From: Trichomonas tenax
Taxonomy: Eukaryota; Parabasalia; Trichomonadida; Trichomonadidae
Length of the DNA stretch: 57,668 bases
Reading direction: 5' to 3'
Assembly: GCA_023091735.1 (NCBI GenBank)
Contig: JALKBU010000234.1
Span: forward strand, 1 to 57,668
The notes beneath the pieces were generated by a model. It saw nothing but the letters and a program-made list of their open reading frames with translations. It did no database searches and had not been told where the DNA came from. Positions 34,631-46,050 of this stretch are shown in pieces. The first letter of the stretch is position 1, and the number at the start of each line of letters is the position of its first letter. Made by a program: the position numbers and the translations under genes.

Positions 34631-35852
34631 TTAGTTTTGTAGAATTGAATGAGTTGTGGCTGATTTTCTGTAAAGAGTTAATTTATAACATAGATTTAGC
34701 ATGAATATAAATGAAAAATTAACGCTCATCATTGTCAGAAATAAGGATGTTGTCAGGCTCTCTTCTCTCTTCTTGCCTTTAACAAATTCCGAATCCTTAA
34801 GAATAGCGCACACAATATTTGCTATGTACATGAAAATTAAACCAAGAGGCCAATATCCAAGTTTGTATCCTTTGAGGGTGTAAACATGACGACCTTCTTC
34901 GACTTTAGAACCGTATTTACCTACAATGAGTGAACAGACTTCCATGTAAATGCCACTCACACAGAAGTATAAGTTGTTGGCCATTCCAATGGCAGACCCA
35001 GCGAGGGATGCATGATAATATTCACGAAGCAGAGGATAGCAGATTGATCCTGTTGGGAGTGTTGTAAATACAAAAAAAAAAATAATAATAACTTCCCACT
35101 TTTTAAGATCTGCATCTACAACAAATGCCCAAAGCTGGCAAGATCCACTGATTAAAGCAGTAGTAAATATAACCCATTTACGAGAATGGATGAAATCTAA
35201 TATTTGCGGAAGAGTAATTGCAGAAACTAAAACACCAATTGAGCAGAAAATCAATGTATTCGAGGCTTCATTCGGAATGTACTTGAAGATATCACGAAGC
35301 ACTGGCTTTCCCCACTCTGATACTGTAACAAAGTATGGTCCACTGTTGAAAATTGCATAAAGAGCAACCAAATAAAATCCGGACTTTTTCAGAACGATTT
35401 TCACATTCTCTCCAAGTTGTTTCAGCAATGCAGAAAACGTATGATACTCTTCAACATTATTCATTTCTGCATTAACAGATGGATAACCAAATTTTTTAGG
35501 ATTTCCTCGTACGCATATTAAACATAATATGCTGAAAAAATATTGAAATTCCTCCGAATATATAAAAGCAATTTCTCTAACCAATGGCATGCGATAATGA
35601 GTCAAGAGGTCTTGTTGCTATTATCCCTCCTACTCCGCTCAGCGATAATAAGACTCCTGAGAGTGTTGGATACCATTTGAGGTCAAACCAATTCGCCATA
35701 CATCTGCATATTGGAACATATACAGGGCCACATCCAAAACCAACAAAAAGCCGACCTATTGTTCCAACTGTGACAGATTTAGAGAATCCACACAGACAAG
35801 AGCCAATTTCGCAGATAATTTGTGAAATTCCAATAATGCAAGCTGGCTCCAT
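34631..35852 (-). pseudogene. MFS transporter pseudogene, frameshifted and N-terminally truncated
   Basis: Two overlapping frames: an N-terminal piece (35852-35577) with RLFVGFGCGPVYVPICRCM and GVLLSLSGVGGII, the helix 3-4 region of major facilitator proteins, and a larger piece (35605-34631) with five to seven more helices. The frame changes at about 35590, where the first piece stops at TAG. The start of the first piece (ATG 35852) begins inside what should be helix 2, so the first one or two helices are also missing; an in-frame stop lies just upstream. The second piece still includes a hydrophobic core and a Lys-rich loop (KGKKREESL). Substrate is not known. Confidence 0.7.
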
Positions 35853-35963
35853 TATATCGCCTTGAATATGATTTCAGGCAGTTTACCATGAAAATAATGT
35901 TATATATATATTGAATAAATTGTTATTAATACATTTATTTTTATAAAACAACAACAAAAAAAA

Positions 35964-38900
35964 TTATTGAAATTGAAATTCTAATAATTTCTTCTGAACA
36001 TGTTCGGGATAACTGCGATTAAGCAATTCAAATATTCTCTTTTTGATTTCATCAGCAAAGAAATACATTAATCTTAAAACTATTTGTTCATTATACATTC
36101 TATTGCTCATTATCTCCAAAAATGAATTAAATTTAACGCACTTCGAAAGAAAATGACATTTGGCTTTGAATCTTCCAAAGCTTTCAATTGCTTCAAGAGG
36201 ACAAATAATGGAGATTGAAGAAATGAAATCAAAATCAAGCGTATCAAAGAATTTGTAATTATTCTGTTGAATTGAATTACACATTGAGTCGTTTGACAAA
36301 ACATCCAAGAAGGGATAATAATAGTCAACGAAACACGAAGGATTCAGATGGAAAATTATCGAAACCCATTTTGCAACAATTTTAATAAATTCTTTTAATG
36401 AAAGATTTCTACTGTACAGATATTCGGTGTACTTAATAAAGAATCTTGAAACTTCTTTGACGTTAGCGGGCGTAATATAACGCAAGTTTGGAGTCAGGAT
36501 ATCAAGAAGCTTGAAGACAAGAACAGTGTTTTCTTTCATATACTCTGCAAAAAGAGAAATATATAAGAATCCTTTTTCATATTTCATTGAGAAAAATATT
36601 TGAGCCATTGTTTGAAATACATTAACAAATTCATGAATATAATACTCTTCGAAAGGCTTTGGAGTTCCTACAGCGAAGTAATATTCAGGATTTTGTTCAT
36701 TGAGAATTCGTAATGCTTCAGTTGACTCTTTTAACTTTGATGCGTCATAAATGAAATATATTGCAAAGTATTCCATGATGTTTGATTTCCTGACCCAGTC
36801 TTTATTGAAAAGTTTCATGAATGCCGGCGTGTAATAATTTGTTATTATACCATAGTTCGGTTCCAACATCGATTTGCGATATTTGTTAGAGAAGAAGTTG
36901 TTTAAGTCCAAAGCAACTTTGGAAAGTTGTTCTGGAGTGAGTTCATCAAAGAATTTTGCTGCTTCTGTTTGAATAGGTTTGAATAATTCATATTGAGATC
37001 TGAATCTGAATTCATATTCAAAACAGAAGAATATAAATTGATCAAAGTGATCAAGAACTGTAATATCGTGCTGCATATACTTGAACACTAAAATTGCCGC
37101 TGTAAACCATTTCTCAATGTGATTTCCATTATAATCACTTGGTGTGTCATTCAAGAAATTGTTAATAATTTTATGAATGGCATCATAGGGAACAGGGAGA
37201 TATTTGATGACATCGCATATTTTTAATAAATCATCATTGGAAAAGTTCGATTGTCTTGCAACAGATAAGAAAAAATCTGCTGAAATCTGAGCATCCAATG
37301 GTTCAATTAAGATTTTGCTGTACGTTTTAGTTAATGAAATGAATATCATGTAACTAGCGTTTGTTAATTTTGATACAAATTGTAAAATTAATTCACTGAT
37401 TAATTTTCTTTCGTCTTCAGTGATTGTTTCTATCTTATAAATCTTAGTTATATTCGAAATAAAGAGTGCAGGATTATTGATTTTCGACTCAAGTTCAAAT
37501 AGAAGATTTGGATCTTTGACATTATTTTTGATGATTGTTGCAATGTTTTCTCCAAAATCATATTTCATGATAGTGTACCAATATGTTTTTGGCTCCTGAA
37601 TGAGTGTTTTGAAAATAGACTCAAATCCTGGCAATTGCATCGCATAATGAAAGATATGAGAATAATTATTTTCATCTAATGAATTATTGAAGTTAAGAAG
37701 AATTGTAAATAACTCATCTTCTGTGAAATTCAATTTTTGAATTCTGTCGTCTTTGTTAATGAAATCACAAAGTGTTTGGAGCTTTTTAGAGTTTTGATCT
37801 TCATCACACAACATAGAAATTACGTATTTGCTGATATGCTCATTCGATTGGTTCAAAAACTGATCGAAAAGAATTGGAGACCGGAATTTCAACAGCAGTT
37901 GAATTGCGAGTTGTTCTGTACCAGGAAGCTTCATTATTTTCATCCAATTAATAACTTCTTCATTAAGAATAAGACTTATTGATGAATCGATAACATTCTG
38001 ATTCGATTCAATATTACTGACGATGTTTTCTTCAAACAAATTCTTCTTGAGATAGAAAACATAACGAACATGATCACATGGATTTGTCGTGGGAACAATT
38101 GTGCATGAAGATGGAGAAATTCTCAACAGCATGTTCATTCCTGACTTGTTGTACGGAATATATGTTACGTACTGATTCATTAATGAATGTTGTAAGAAAA
38201 AAGCATTTTCAGGAGGAATATATTCAGCAACAAAACTGCTTAACATGTATTCAGTATGTTCTGTGCAATATCTATTGACTAACTTTGATGGAACATTAAT
38301 TCCTCCATAGGATTTATCAATGAGTTTGTATGCAATGACATTTGGAGCAATTGTATATTTCGCTGATGATGCAGACCAAATGTAATTTCCAGCAGCTACT
38401 GAGTATTGTTTCTTTCTTGTATATGTTTGATGCATCATGTTAATTGATTCTTCAAAGTTTCCATTGTATGGAAGTTCGAAAAATAGAATCTGTTTCTTGA
38501 AGAGTTGACGATAATGATATGTTAAAGCATCAATTGCGATTTCTTGTCCAAATTTAAAAGCTGTATGATTCGGAAGATTCGAAATAATTGACTTAAATAT
38601 TGTTTCAAAGTCATCAGAATCAAATAGTTTGTAAAGTCTTGAATCAGTTTCATTGATATCGACTGTTGAAGGAGAAAGTTTGAGATCCAATAAAACCTTT
38701 CCAAGAGCGCTATTATCCAATGAATTAAGAACGAAAGGAATCGAAGAAACAACATAAAGAGCTGATAATACTTTCGTGCTGATAAATGTTGACGTTGAGA
38801 AAGGATGATATAGCGAATAACTATGATATTCATGATCAATGAGAAATGCATCAAACCAATTTGCATTTGGCAAAATATCAAAAATGATTTTTGCTGCATT

Positions 38901-41405
38901 CTTTCGAGTGAATCTTGTGAAGTTTGTTGAGAAAAGTTCTTTGAATATCATCAAATAGTTCTCTTGAGTTTGTTGAACTTTGATGATTATCATTCTGAAA
39001 ACTTCTTCGTATGTTTTGTTATTTTCTAAATTTGAAAGTTTCTTAATCCAATCTTCATCAGAAATGAATTCTGTTTCAACATTTAATAATAACTTAACAT
39101 TGTTGTTTGATGAATGCTTGAGGGCTGTTAAATAATCATCTTTCTTGTTCATTTTTGGCATCAAAATATTTACAAAACATTCTTCTTCAAGTTCGAAAAC
39201 TTGTTCAATAAGTTCACTCGGATCATTAATAAAATTTACGACTGATTCGCATAATTGAGTGTCCATATTTTTAATTGATATCGTAAATGAAGTTTTCGTG
39301 AAATGCTCATCAGGCAATATTCCTATTTTTGCAAAGCTATCTAAGAAAATCTTGCAAAGAACACATGAAATCGGCAGTTGTTCAGTTGTGAAATAATTTT
39401 GATCGCTTAAATCAGGAAGTAATTGAGTGAAATTAGAAACTAAATTTTGCCACCAACTATCTTCTGCATTCTCAAGAGCTGTATCAAGAATAAAAGCACG
39501 TTCGATAATATCAATATTTTTGAGTGATTGAGCGAGTTCTTCATTATATTCAAATGATATTTTGTTTGGACACTGATAAGCAAGAACCAATAAAAATGGA
39601 GAAGATTTTAAGTTCTCGTGAACTATATTGAGATCTATATCACTGAGATCGAATATAATAAGTCTTCTTGCGAGCAAATAAGCTGATTCTGTTTGCATTT
39701 TTTCAACTAAAATATTCGGATTTTGTGATGCACAATCCAGGATTGGAATCAAGAAATCTTCTTCGCGTTCTTCCATCAAAATAGAAAGAGGGAATAGTTT
39801 CCATATCAAATTTAAATTAGGTTCTTTTTGCATTTCAAATATCTTCAATAATAAATCAAAAAATTGTCGTGATTCAGACTTTTGAGTTAAAATCCAATCC
39901 ATGATATCATTATAATCATTTGAATGCATTTTCAAATAGTTAAATAGTTGAGATGATGGTTCTACATATCTAATTAAGTTCTTTTGATGCATTATTTTGT
40001 ATGATTTTCCAAGTGAAGCTAAGTTTGGTAAAATATAATAAGAAGGTAATGTTTCATAAATTAGTTGTTCTAAATCTGCTTCTTGAGGAGTAATACTCAA
40101 ATATTCGTATAAATTACATGCTAAAAATATTGGAAATATATTCATTTCTTCGTTGTAATCATTAATCATTTTAATAATTGAATTTCTAATTACTGAAATA
40201 AGTTCTGGATTTGGTGCTGTTCTCGCACATTTAAATAAAAGACTTGAAACTTCGTAATCCATATTATAAACAAGCATATCAAACAGATGTTGTGTTTGCT
40301 TTGGTGATGAAGAAAAATGAATCTTTTCTAAAATACGTAAAAATGCTGCTGAAATCGCAGGAGTGAATTCTTTCATTGAGCTGAAAAAATCAATAAATTC
40401 ATTGTAATCCATTCCAAAGAAGAGCTTCTCGAATAATCTAATTGGTTTGTTATTTGCTATTAATCCGGCTTTAACGTTGTTGACTTTAATTAGTTTCTTT
40501 TCAATCAAAATATCGATAAATTGTCGTAAAGTTTTTTCGCGATTTTTTTGTTTTTCTTCGTAAACTTGTGGTGAATAAAGCGTTATAATGTTAGCAATTT
40601 TATCACCATATATCGCGATCTCTTCATTTGATATATCTTGTGTATCAATAAGCTCACGAATGTTATTAAATATCGAATCAAAATCAGATCCCTGAATCAA
40701 ACTATTAAGAATTGTTTTTTGATGATCAATGAATTGCCCATAGAATTTCTCGTTGTACCTTGCAAGTGTATAGTAAAAATTTTGGAAATCAGATTCCAAT
40801 CGAGATATTGAATCAATGTTCTTAAGATATAATGCAGCGATACTTCTTTTTGTTTCTTTTTTATAGTATTGGAAAGATTCAGACAAAATGTAAGCCATTA
40901 TATTGCGATTTTCCATCCCAAAGGATTTATTTCCAAAATAATGCGACAAATTTTTTATAAAATTTCCTGAATACAGTGATTCAGCGAAAAAGTAATTTGA
41001 TCCGTAATCGTTTTTCTCGTCAACAAACTTATATTCGTACGCTTGAAATTGATTTTCGATTTGTTTGCAGAAAAACTTGAAAAATACCTCATGCACGTGC
41101 GTGTTGGAGATGTCCTTGACGTAAATTATAACGTATTCAAGAAATAAATGAATAATATTTTTGGAATAAGAAAATAGTTGAGTGGAACATATCGTTGTAA
41201 CCAATTTTTCAAGCAAAATGAAGAGCCTATCCTTCTGGATTTCGTTCAAAGTGCATTGCTTTAAATAAAAAGTTGATAATAGTTTTGCAAGTTGAAGTTC
41301 TTGGTGATTTGCCAACAACTGCGTGTAGTAGTCCAAAATTTGGTCCGGATTTATTTGTTCTATTTGGTATTGCTCTGAAGCATTCTGATAACAATAATAA
41401 TGCAT
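35964..41405 (-). CDS. Very large helical-solenoid protein (1,813 aa) with a possible degenerate USP core
   Basis: ATG at 41405, uninterrupted. Almost the whole chain consists of amphipathic helices in a solenoid-like arrangement, unusually Asn/Ile/Phe-rich, with no membrane span. Residues about 865-885 (TSTFISTKVLSALYVVSSIP) align in texture with the Cys box of ubiquitin-specific proteases, followed by a DSDDFETIF stretch and, at about 1030-1055, a YGGINVPSK and TEYMLSSF pair resembling the His box ending of USPs such as USP9X/USP34. The catalytic Cys, His and Asp are not conserved, so this would be a pseudo-protease embedded in helical flanks. This is tentative. The promoter side has TGTCAAA at 41431-41437. 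Confidence 0.55.
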   Translation of the reverse strand: MHYYCYQNASEQYQIEQINPDQILDYYTQLLANHQELQLAKLLSTFYLKQCTLNEIQKDRLFILLEKLVTTICSTQLFSYSKNIIHLFLEYVIIYVKDISNTHVHEVFFKFFCKQIENQFQAYEYKFVDEKNDYGSNYFFAESLYSGNFIKNLSHYFGNKSFGMENRNIMAYILSESFQYYKKETKRSIAALYLKNIDSISRLESDFQNFYYTLARYNEKFYGQFIDHQKTILNSLIQGSDFDSIFNNIRELIDTQDISNEEIAIYGDKIANIITLYSPQVYEEKQKNREKTLRQFIDILIEKKLIKVNNVKAGLIANNKPIRLFEKLFFGMDYNEFIDFFSSMKEFTPAISAAFLRILEKIHFSSSPKQTQHLFDMLVYNMDYEVSSLLFKCARTAPNPELISVIRNSIIKMINDYNEEMNIFPIFLACNLYEYLSITPQEADLEQLIYETLPSYYILPNLASLGKSYKIMHQKNLIRYVEPSSQLFNYLKMHSNDYNDIMDWILTQKSESRQFFDLLLKIFEMQKEPNLNLIWKLFPLSILMEEREEDFLIPILDCASQNPNILVEKMQTESAYLLARRLIIFDLSDIDLNIVHENLKSSPFLLVLAYQCPNKISFEYNEELAQSLKNIDIIERAFILDTALENAEDSWWQNLVSNFTQLLPDLSDQNYFTTEQLPISCVLCKIFLDSFAKIGILPDEHFTKTSFTISIKNMDTQLCESVVNFINDPSELIEQVFELEEECFVNILMPKMNKKDDYLTALKHSSNNNVKLLLNVETEFISDEDWIKKLSNLENNKTYEEVFRMIIIKVQQTQENYLMIFKELFSTNFTRFTRKNAAKIIFDILPNANWFDAFLIDHEYHSYSLYHPFSTSTFISTKVLSALYVVSSIPFVLNSLDNSALGKVLLDLKLSPSTVDINETDSRLYKLFDSDDFETIFKSIISNLPNHTAFKFGQEIAIDALTYHYRQLFKKQILFFELPYNGNFEESINMMHQTYTRKKQYSVAAGNYIWSASSAKYTIAPNVIAYKLIDKSYGGINVPSKLVNRYCTEHTEYMLSSFVAEYIPPENAFFLQHSLMNQYVTYIPYNKSGMNMLLRISPSSCTIVPTTNPCDHVRYVFYLKKNLFEENIVSNIESNQNVIDSSISLILNEEVINWMKIMKLPGTEQLAIQLLLKFRSPILFDQFLNQSNEHISKYVISMLCDEDQNSKKLQTLCDFINKDDRIQKLNFTEDELFTILLNFNNSLDENNYSHIFHYAMQLPGFESIFKTLIQEPKTYWYTIMKYDFGENIATIIKNNVKDPNLLFELESKINNPALFISNITKIYKIETITEDERKLISELILQFVSKLTNASYMIFISLTKTYSKILIEPLDAQISADFFLSVARQSNFSNDDLLKICDVIKYLPVPYDAIHKIINNFLNDTPSDYNGNHIEKWFTAAILVFKYMQHDITVLDHFDQFIFFCFEYEFRFRSQYELFKPIQTEAAKFFDELTPEQLSKVALDLNNFFSNKYRKSMLEPNYGIITNYYTPAFMKLFNKDWVRKSNIMEYFAIYFIYDASKLKESTEALRILNEQNPEYYFAVGTPKPFEEYYIHEFVNVFQTMAQIFFSMKYEKGFLYISLFAEYMKENTVLVFKLLDILTPNLRYITPANVKEVSRFFIKYTEYLYSRNLSLKEFIKIVAKWVSIIFHLNPSCFVDYYYPFLDVLSNDSMCNSIQQNNYKFFDTLDFDFISSISIICPLEAIESFGRFKAKCHFLSKCVKFNSFLEIMSNRMYNEQIVLRLMYFFADEIKKRIFELLNRSYPEHVQKKLLEFQFQ

Positions 41406-42157
41406 TTTATAAAAATATTTATAACCTTATTGTCAAAATCATATTACGAGATCAAAAAGTTTCTAATATCTCCATACAGAAAAAGTTTTGAATTCCATAA
41501 ACAAGCAAATATAATAGTATGGTAGATATACAATGCATATCATAACTTTCATTGCAAAAATGATTGCTAATCAATATTATTATGATTATCTAACGTTTCT
41601 TCTTCTATGACAAAGGAATATGCTTACAACCAATTGATTCAATCATGATTTGAAACAATCTGCAGCTTTGTTAATTCATTTAGATAATTTCCCCAAATTT
41701 TCGATTTCGCGAGGAGTATTAAAGCATTTTGCAGGCTTCTCAAAAGGGCAGGATTGTTCTTTTCATTGAACACAATATATCATCAATATAAGATTTGTTC
41801 AATCAACTTCTTCTGTGAATGTTTTGTCATGAAAATTTTTCGCATATTTGCAAAAATGAATAATGCAAATAAACATGACAATTGCTAGGAAAATCATGAT
41901 ATGATATTTTCCGGGGCTGTGTAAAGAAAAGTCAACAATTAATTGATCGGAATTTGAAGTTGATCAAAAAGCACTTTTCTGCATAGATTCAATCATTTGG
42001 TATCATAACATGGATATTTGCACAATAAAAACACACATATATTTTTGAGTTTTTTCAAATTTTGAAATAATGAGATTTGAAGTGTCAAATATAACCAAAC
42101 AATGTCTAAAAATCAAATTTGAATATAAATTCAAAAAATGAGTGATCATTATTATAT
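41406..42157. other. Divergent intergenic region, 752 bp
   Basis: Between the starts of the helical-solenoid gene (minus) and DOP1 (plus). It contains TGTCAAA twice: at 41431-41437, 26 bases from the minus-strand ATG, and at 42083-42089 within AAGTGTCAAATAT, 69 bases before the DOP1 ATG. A TCATTATTATATATG runs into the DOP1 start, matching the trichomonad initiator TCA-Py-T/A. No RNA gene or ORF found. Confidence 0.5.
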
Positions 42158-45100
42158 ATGGAAACAAGTGTTTATGATAATCAAATTTTTAAAGCGCTCG
42201 GAAAATTCAAATTAATACGAATTTGGCCGGATCTCAATGGCTGCCTTCAAACTCTCCTTGACATTTTTCAACAATACCCAGACAAAGACTATGTTTCACA
42301 TAAATTATTGTTCGCTAAAACACTTTCGCAATGTTTATCGCCAATTTTACCTGCAGGAATACAAAATAAAGCGCTTGACGTGTATTACAAGGCATTTGAA
42401 CGAATGGGTGCCGAAAAATTAAATCGAGATTTTTCTGTATGGGCTCCAGGACTATTCCAATTCTTTCACAACACTGGAGTTGCCCAGAGGATTCAAGCAT
42501 TGAAGTTATTTGCAGAATTTTTTCTTCCTGCATTATCGCTAAATTCGAAAATTGGACCTCCTCTCATTCATGCCATTCTTCCTGGTGTCAATGATGATGG
42601 AACGGAAGTAAAATCAACGACATTGACAATATTAGAATCGATTCAAAATATTATTGGAAATAAAATTTATTGGCAAGCAATGTTTAAGTGCGCACTCACC
42701 AGCCCCGCAGATAGATTCTCGTTCTTCATTATTGCGCTCCAAAATAGTGCAGAAATAATAATGCAAAATTTATATCCAGAACTTACGAAAGCAATGTTTT
42801 TGAATGTATTCCAAGACTCCAATGTTCTTGTTATTCGTGGCGCTCTAGAGTTGTTTAACAATTGCTTTGAGTTTTTCGATGAAAAAATCAAATTTGAGCT
42901 TAGTCAAAGTTGTTTAGAACTTCTTAAAGTTGATGATCAATCAATCAGCAGACGTGTTTTTAATTGGATAAATTCATTCCCTGAAAATACCGCTGAAGCA
43001 GTAGAAACGTGTGCGCAGATTTCTATTATAACAATGATAAGAAAAGGAGGACAACCAGAGCAAATTGTTTTATCGAAGTTGTCAAGAATTGTTTCGCGAA
43101 CAGACATTGATATACAAATTTTATCGAATTACATTAATTCGTCGGTATTGCTTCGTGCTTCTTTAGATCATATTGATGCTTTGCATACGTTAATTCCAAA
43201 TGTTATCATCGAAAAAACACTTCAAAGAGAAATTGCTCTTCATACATTAAATTTGCTCAAAAATACGAAAAACGTTGAAATTGCAAAGAAAACTTGCAAT
43301 GTTTGCGATATTGTTATTAATAGCCTCGAAAAATCAGGTGATGAAGAGTTGATTCTTTCTGTTATTAAGCATATTTTTGAGTTCTTCAAAACTGATGAAA
43401 TAATTTTAGCATTCTCGACAAAATTAAGTTCTTTCGTTGATTCTGAAATACCACTTGAAATTCTTCTTAGTGGAGATAGAATACATTTTGTATGCGTTCA
43501 CGAGCTTCTTCGTATGAGCGAGAAAAATCTTTCCGCTTTATTGATTGTTGATAAAAATGTTGATTTATTGATGTCCGCGTGTTGGGAAGAATTAAAAAGC
43601 CGTCAAACAACAATTTCTCCAGAAGAAATTTCAGCCGCTTTAATGCAAATGCAGAAGAGATATAATGCGCAGTTCAGCGTAGTATTAAACAAATGTTGGG
43701 ATGCATGCGCAATTTCTTTATTCATTAAAAGCATTCCAGAAATTCCTGTTTCCATTTTAGTTGGATGTCTCCAAAAACAAGTTGAAGCGCGTGATAATTT
43801 AAGTGGTGATGATTTCCAAACTGTCTGTACATTAAGAGAATTGGCATCTAAGTCAGAATTATTGTTACCTAGTGCGAGAGCATCAATCAATGATGAAGAC
43901 TTCAATTGGTCGAAAATTGTTATTTCATCTTTAACGAGTTTAATCCAAACAGATTCAAAGTTATTTATTGAATCAATTAATGAACAGGCATTACTTTCTT
44001 TCTCACAGTTTATACTCTACAAAAGAGGCACAGATCGATTATTATACGAAATATTAAATGCAGCGACAAGTATTACATTTTTGAATTCGATCTCTCCATT
44101 AATTTCTCAATACATCATCAAAAACAGCTCTGATACACATAAATACCAACTTCTTATACCTTTGGCACGTACAAATCTTCCGATGCTTCAATTTATTAAT
44201 CTTGTTCCAACAACTCCGGTTTTTTTGAAAGTTTTAGTCTCAATAATTGGAATGCAAAAGCCATCGGAACAACACAACAATGTTATAGAAGAATTGTTTC
44301 TTAAATTAGTTGATATTGCTCCACAAATATGTTGTTCAGATCCATTACTAAGTGATATAACAACTCTCATTACAATTTGCACAAAGATTTCATTCTCAGA
44401 AGTTCAAAACGCGAGACAAACAATGAAAATTTCTGGATTCAAGAAATTAATTTCTTCTTCTGAAGAACTTCCAGAAAATGACTGTGTTGCATCTATTTTA
44501 CTCACAACTATTCAGGAATCCAATTCACCATATTGCAAATTAGTTCCAATATATCTTCCAAAAATTTTCAACAGAATCCTTGAAGCGATGAACGAAACAA
44601 TTCTTCAAAAATGCATTGTTTGGATATTCAAAAGGATAACAGGAGTTTGGGATTTGCTAATAACATATTCATTATCTGTTGGCGAAAAGCTTCAAGCGAC
44701 AAAGTTAATTTATTCGATTTTTGCAACATTGAATGATACTGAAGTTTTAGATCAAATCAGAAACATAATTAGAATTCACACCAATATTGTTGAAACTATT
44801 GATAATGACAAAATCCATGCGTTCTTAATCAGCTGTTTATTGTCTAATAGAATGATATTATCGACTGATGAAGCAATCGGAATTTTTGTCTCAATGTTCC
44901 CTTCATTGCATTTTTCATCTTTACAGACTGTGAGATTTATCGTTAATTATGTTTCTATATATCCAGAATCAAACTTATCATTATTTAATGCAGCACTTTC
45001 CAATGCCATAACTGAAGTTAAAAATCCAGAAATCGCTTCACAAATCATCGGTTTACTTTCAGATTTTTCACCATCTTTGTTATGCAAAATTTTCTCAACA

Positions 45101-45934
45101 GAAGTATTTCCGCCGATATTAATGAGATTCTTGACAACAGTTTGCAGCAAGAATACGATTTCTTATTTATTCTTCATCTCGAAATTCTGTTCTCTTCCAT
45201 GTGAAGAAAGAAAATGGACAGATTTAGTTTTCACATCAATGGTTGATCTTCAATCATTTGTTTCGAAAGACAGGGATTATGTTACTGCTCTTGCAGACAC
45301 AATCAACGCATTGTCAATCGACAAAGATGCATTTACGCATGATTTGTTTGAGTTTATAGCAAATCCACATTTATGGAAACTTCCGAAAGAACAAATTTCA
45401 GCAAGAAACTTTTTCTTATTTGTTTTCGTAATGTTTTCATCACCATTCGATACATTTGTTAACAGACAGCAAAATATTAACTCTCTTTTAACTGTTACTT
45501 TAAGTAATGATTCGGGAACTTCAGTTTTACAATTTGCTTTGTTCTCATTATTCATGAGAGTGATTTTTATGCGAGCTTCAACAAAACTCAGTGAAGCTTT
45601 TGCTTCAATCCTTGTACATGAACTAGGAAATGCCGTTAGAAATCAGAATGACCAGATGCGAGAAGAAGCAGATAAATTACTTTCTGTCGCAATGTCATGT
45701 TTCACTTCTTCTTTCCAGTTCGAAGAATTTGTTTTCTTCCCAGATTTAGTTTCGATTACCGAATCAACAAATATCGACCAAAATAACGAAGAACAAGTAA
45801 CAACAGAAAATGATATATGGCCAATGATAGGAGACTCAAAGAAGTCTCTCATGCATTTAGATTTCCCTCGAAAGCATGAAAATGAACCAACAATTGATGA
45901 ATTCATCAAATTTGTCGGAACACATTTTCAATGA
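42158..45934 (+). CDS. DOP1: DOP1 (Dopey) homologue, endosome-to-Golgi traffic
   Basis: ATG at 42158, 1,258 residues, no break. The N-terminal 200 residues carry the Dopey domain: WPDLNGCLQTLLDIFQQYPD, then LLFAKTLSQCLSPILPAGIQ, NKALDVYYKAFERMGAEKL, and GPPLIHAILPGVNDDGTEVK, which follow the order and spacing of yeast and animal DOP1. The remainder is an alpha-helical solenoid. In other organisms DOP1 works with MON2 in cargo recycling between endosomes and the Golgi; that partner is not in this window. It is shorter than yeast (about 1,700) and animal (about 2,400) proteins. The spacer to the neighbouring divergent gene is 752 bp. Confidence 0.85.
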   Translation: METSVYDNQIFKALGKFKLIRIWPDLNGCLQTLLDIFQQYPDKDYVSHKLLFAKTLSQCLSPILPAGIQNKALDVYYKAFERMGAEKLNRDFSVWAPGLFQFFHNTGVAQRIQALKLFAEFFLPALSLNSKIGPPLIHAILPGVNDDGTEVKSTTLTILESIQNIIGNKIYWQAMFKCALTSPADRFSFFIIALQNSAEIIMQNLYPELTKAMFLNVFQDSNVLVIRGALELFNNCFEFFDEKIKFELSQSCLELLKVDDQSISRRVFNWINSFPENTAEAVETCAQISIITMIRKGGQPEQIVLSKLSRIVSRTDIDIQILSNYINSSVLLRASLDHIDALHTLIPNVIIEKTLQREIALHTLNLLKNTKNVEIAKKTCNVCDIVINSLEKSGDEELILSVIKHIFEFFKTDEIILAFSTKLSSFVDSEIPLEILLSGDRIHFVCVHELLRMSEKNLSALLIVDKNVDLLMSACWEELKSRQTTISPEEISAALMQMQKRYNAQFSVVLNKCWDACAISLFIKSIPEIPVSILVGCLQKQVEARDNLSGDDFQTVCTLRELASKSELLLPSARASINDEDFNWSKIVISSLTSLIQTDSKLFIESINEQALLSFSQFILYKRGTDRLLYEILNAATSITFLNSISPLISQYIIKNSSDTHKYQLLIPLARTNLPMLQFINLVPTTPVFLKVLVSIIGMQKPSEQHNNVIEELFLKLVDIAPQICCSDPLLSDITTLITICTKISFSEVQNARQTMKISGFKKLISSSEELPENDCVASILLTTIQESNSPYCKLVPIYLPKIFNRILEAMNETILQKCIVWIFKRITGVWDLLITYSLSVGEKLQATKLIYSIFATLNDTEVLDQIRNIIRIHTNIVETIDNDKIHAFLISCLLSNRMILSTDEAIGIFVSMFPSLHFSSLQTVRFIVNYVSIYPESNLSLFNAALSNAITEVKNPEIASQIIGLLSDFSPSLLCKIFSTEVFPPILMRFLTTVCSKNTISYLFFISKFCSLPCEERKWTDLVFTSMVDLQSFVSKDRDYVTALADTINALSIDKDAFTHDLFEFIANPHLWKLPKEQISARNFFLFVFVMFSSPFDTFVNRQQNINSLLTVTLSNDSGTSVLQFALFSLFMRVIFMRASTKLSEAFASILVHELGNAVRNQNDQMREEADKLLSVAMSCFTSSFQFEEFVFFPDLVSITESTNIDQNNEEQVTTENDIWPMIGDSKKSLMHLDFPRKHENEPTIDEFIKFVGTHFQ

Positions 45935-46050
45935 AATTTATTATATATGTTTATTTATATTGTTTGTTAAAGATATACATTGTTTGATATTACATAAAGA
46001 CAATATTTTAGATATAATATCAACATTTAATATAAAAACAAAAATAAAAA

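Noticed and set aside
34631..35852. Two separate MFS genes
   Set aside because: The frames overlap by less than 30 bases and their helices are consecutive parts of one transporter, so one frameshifted gene is simpler.
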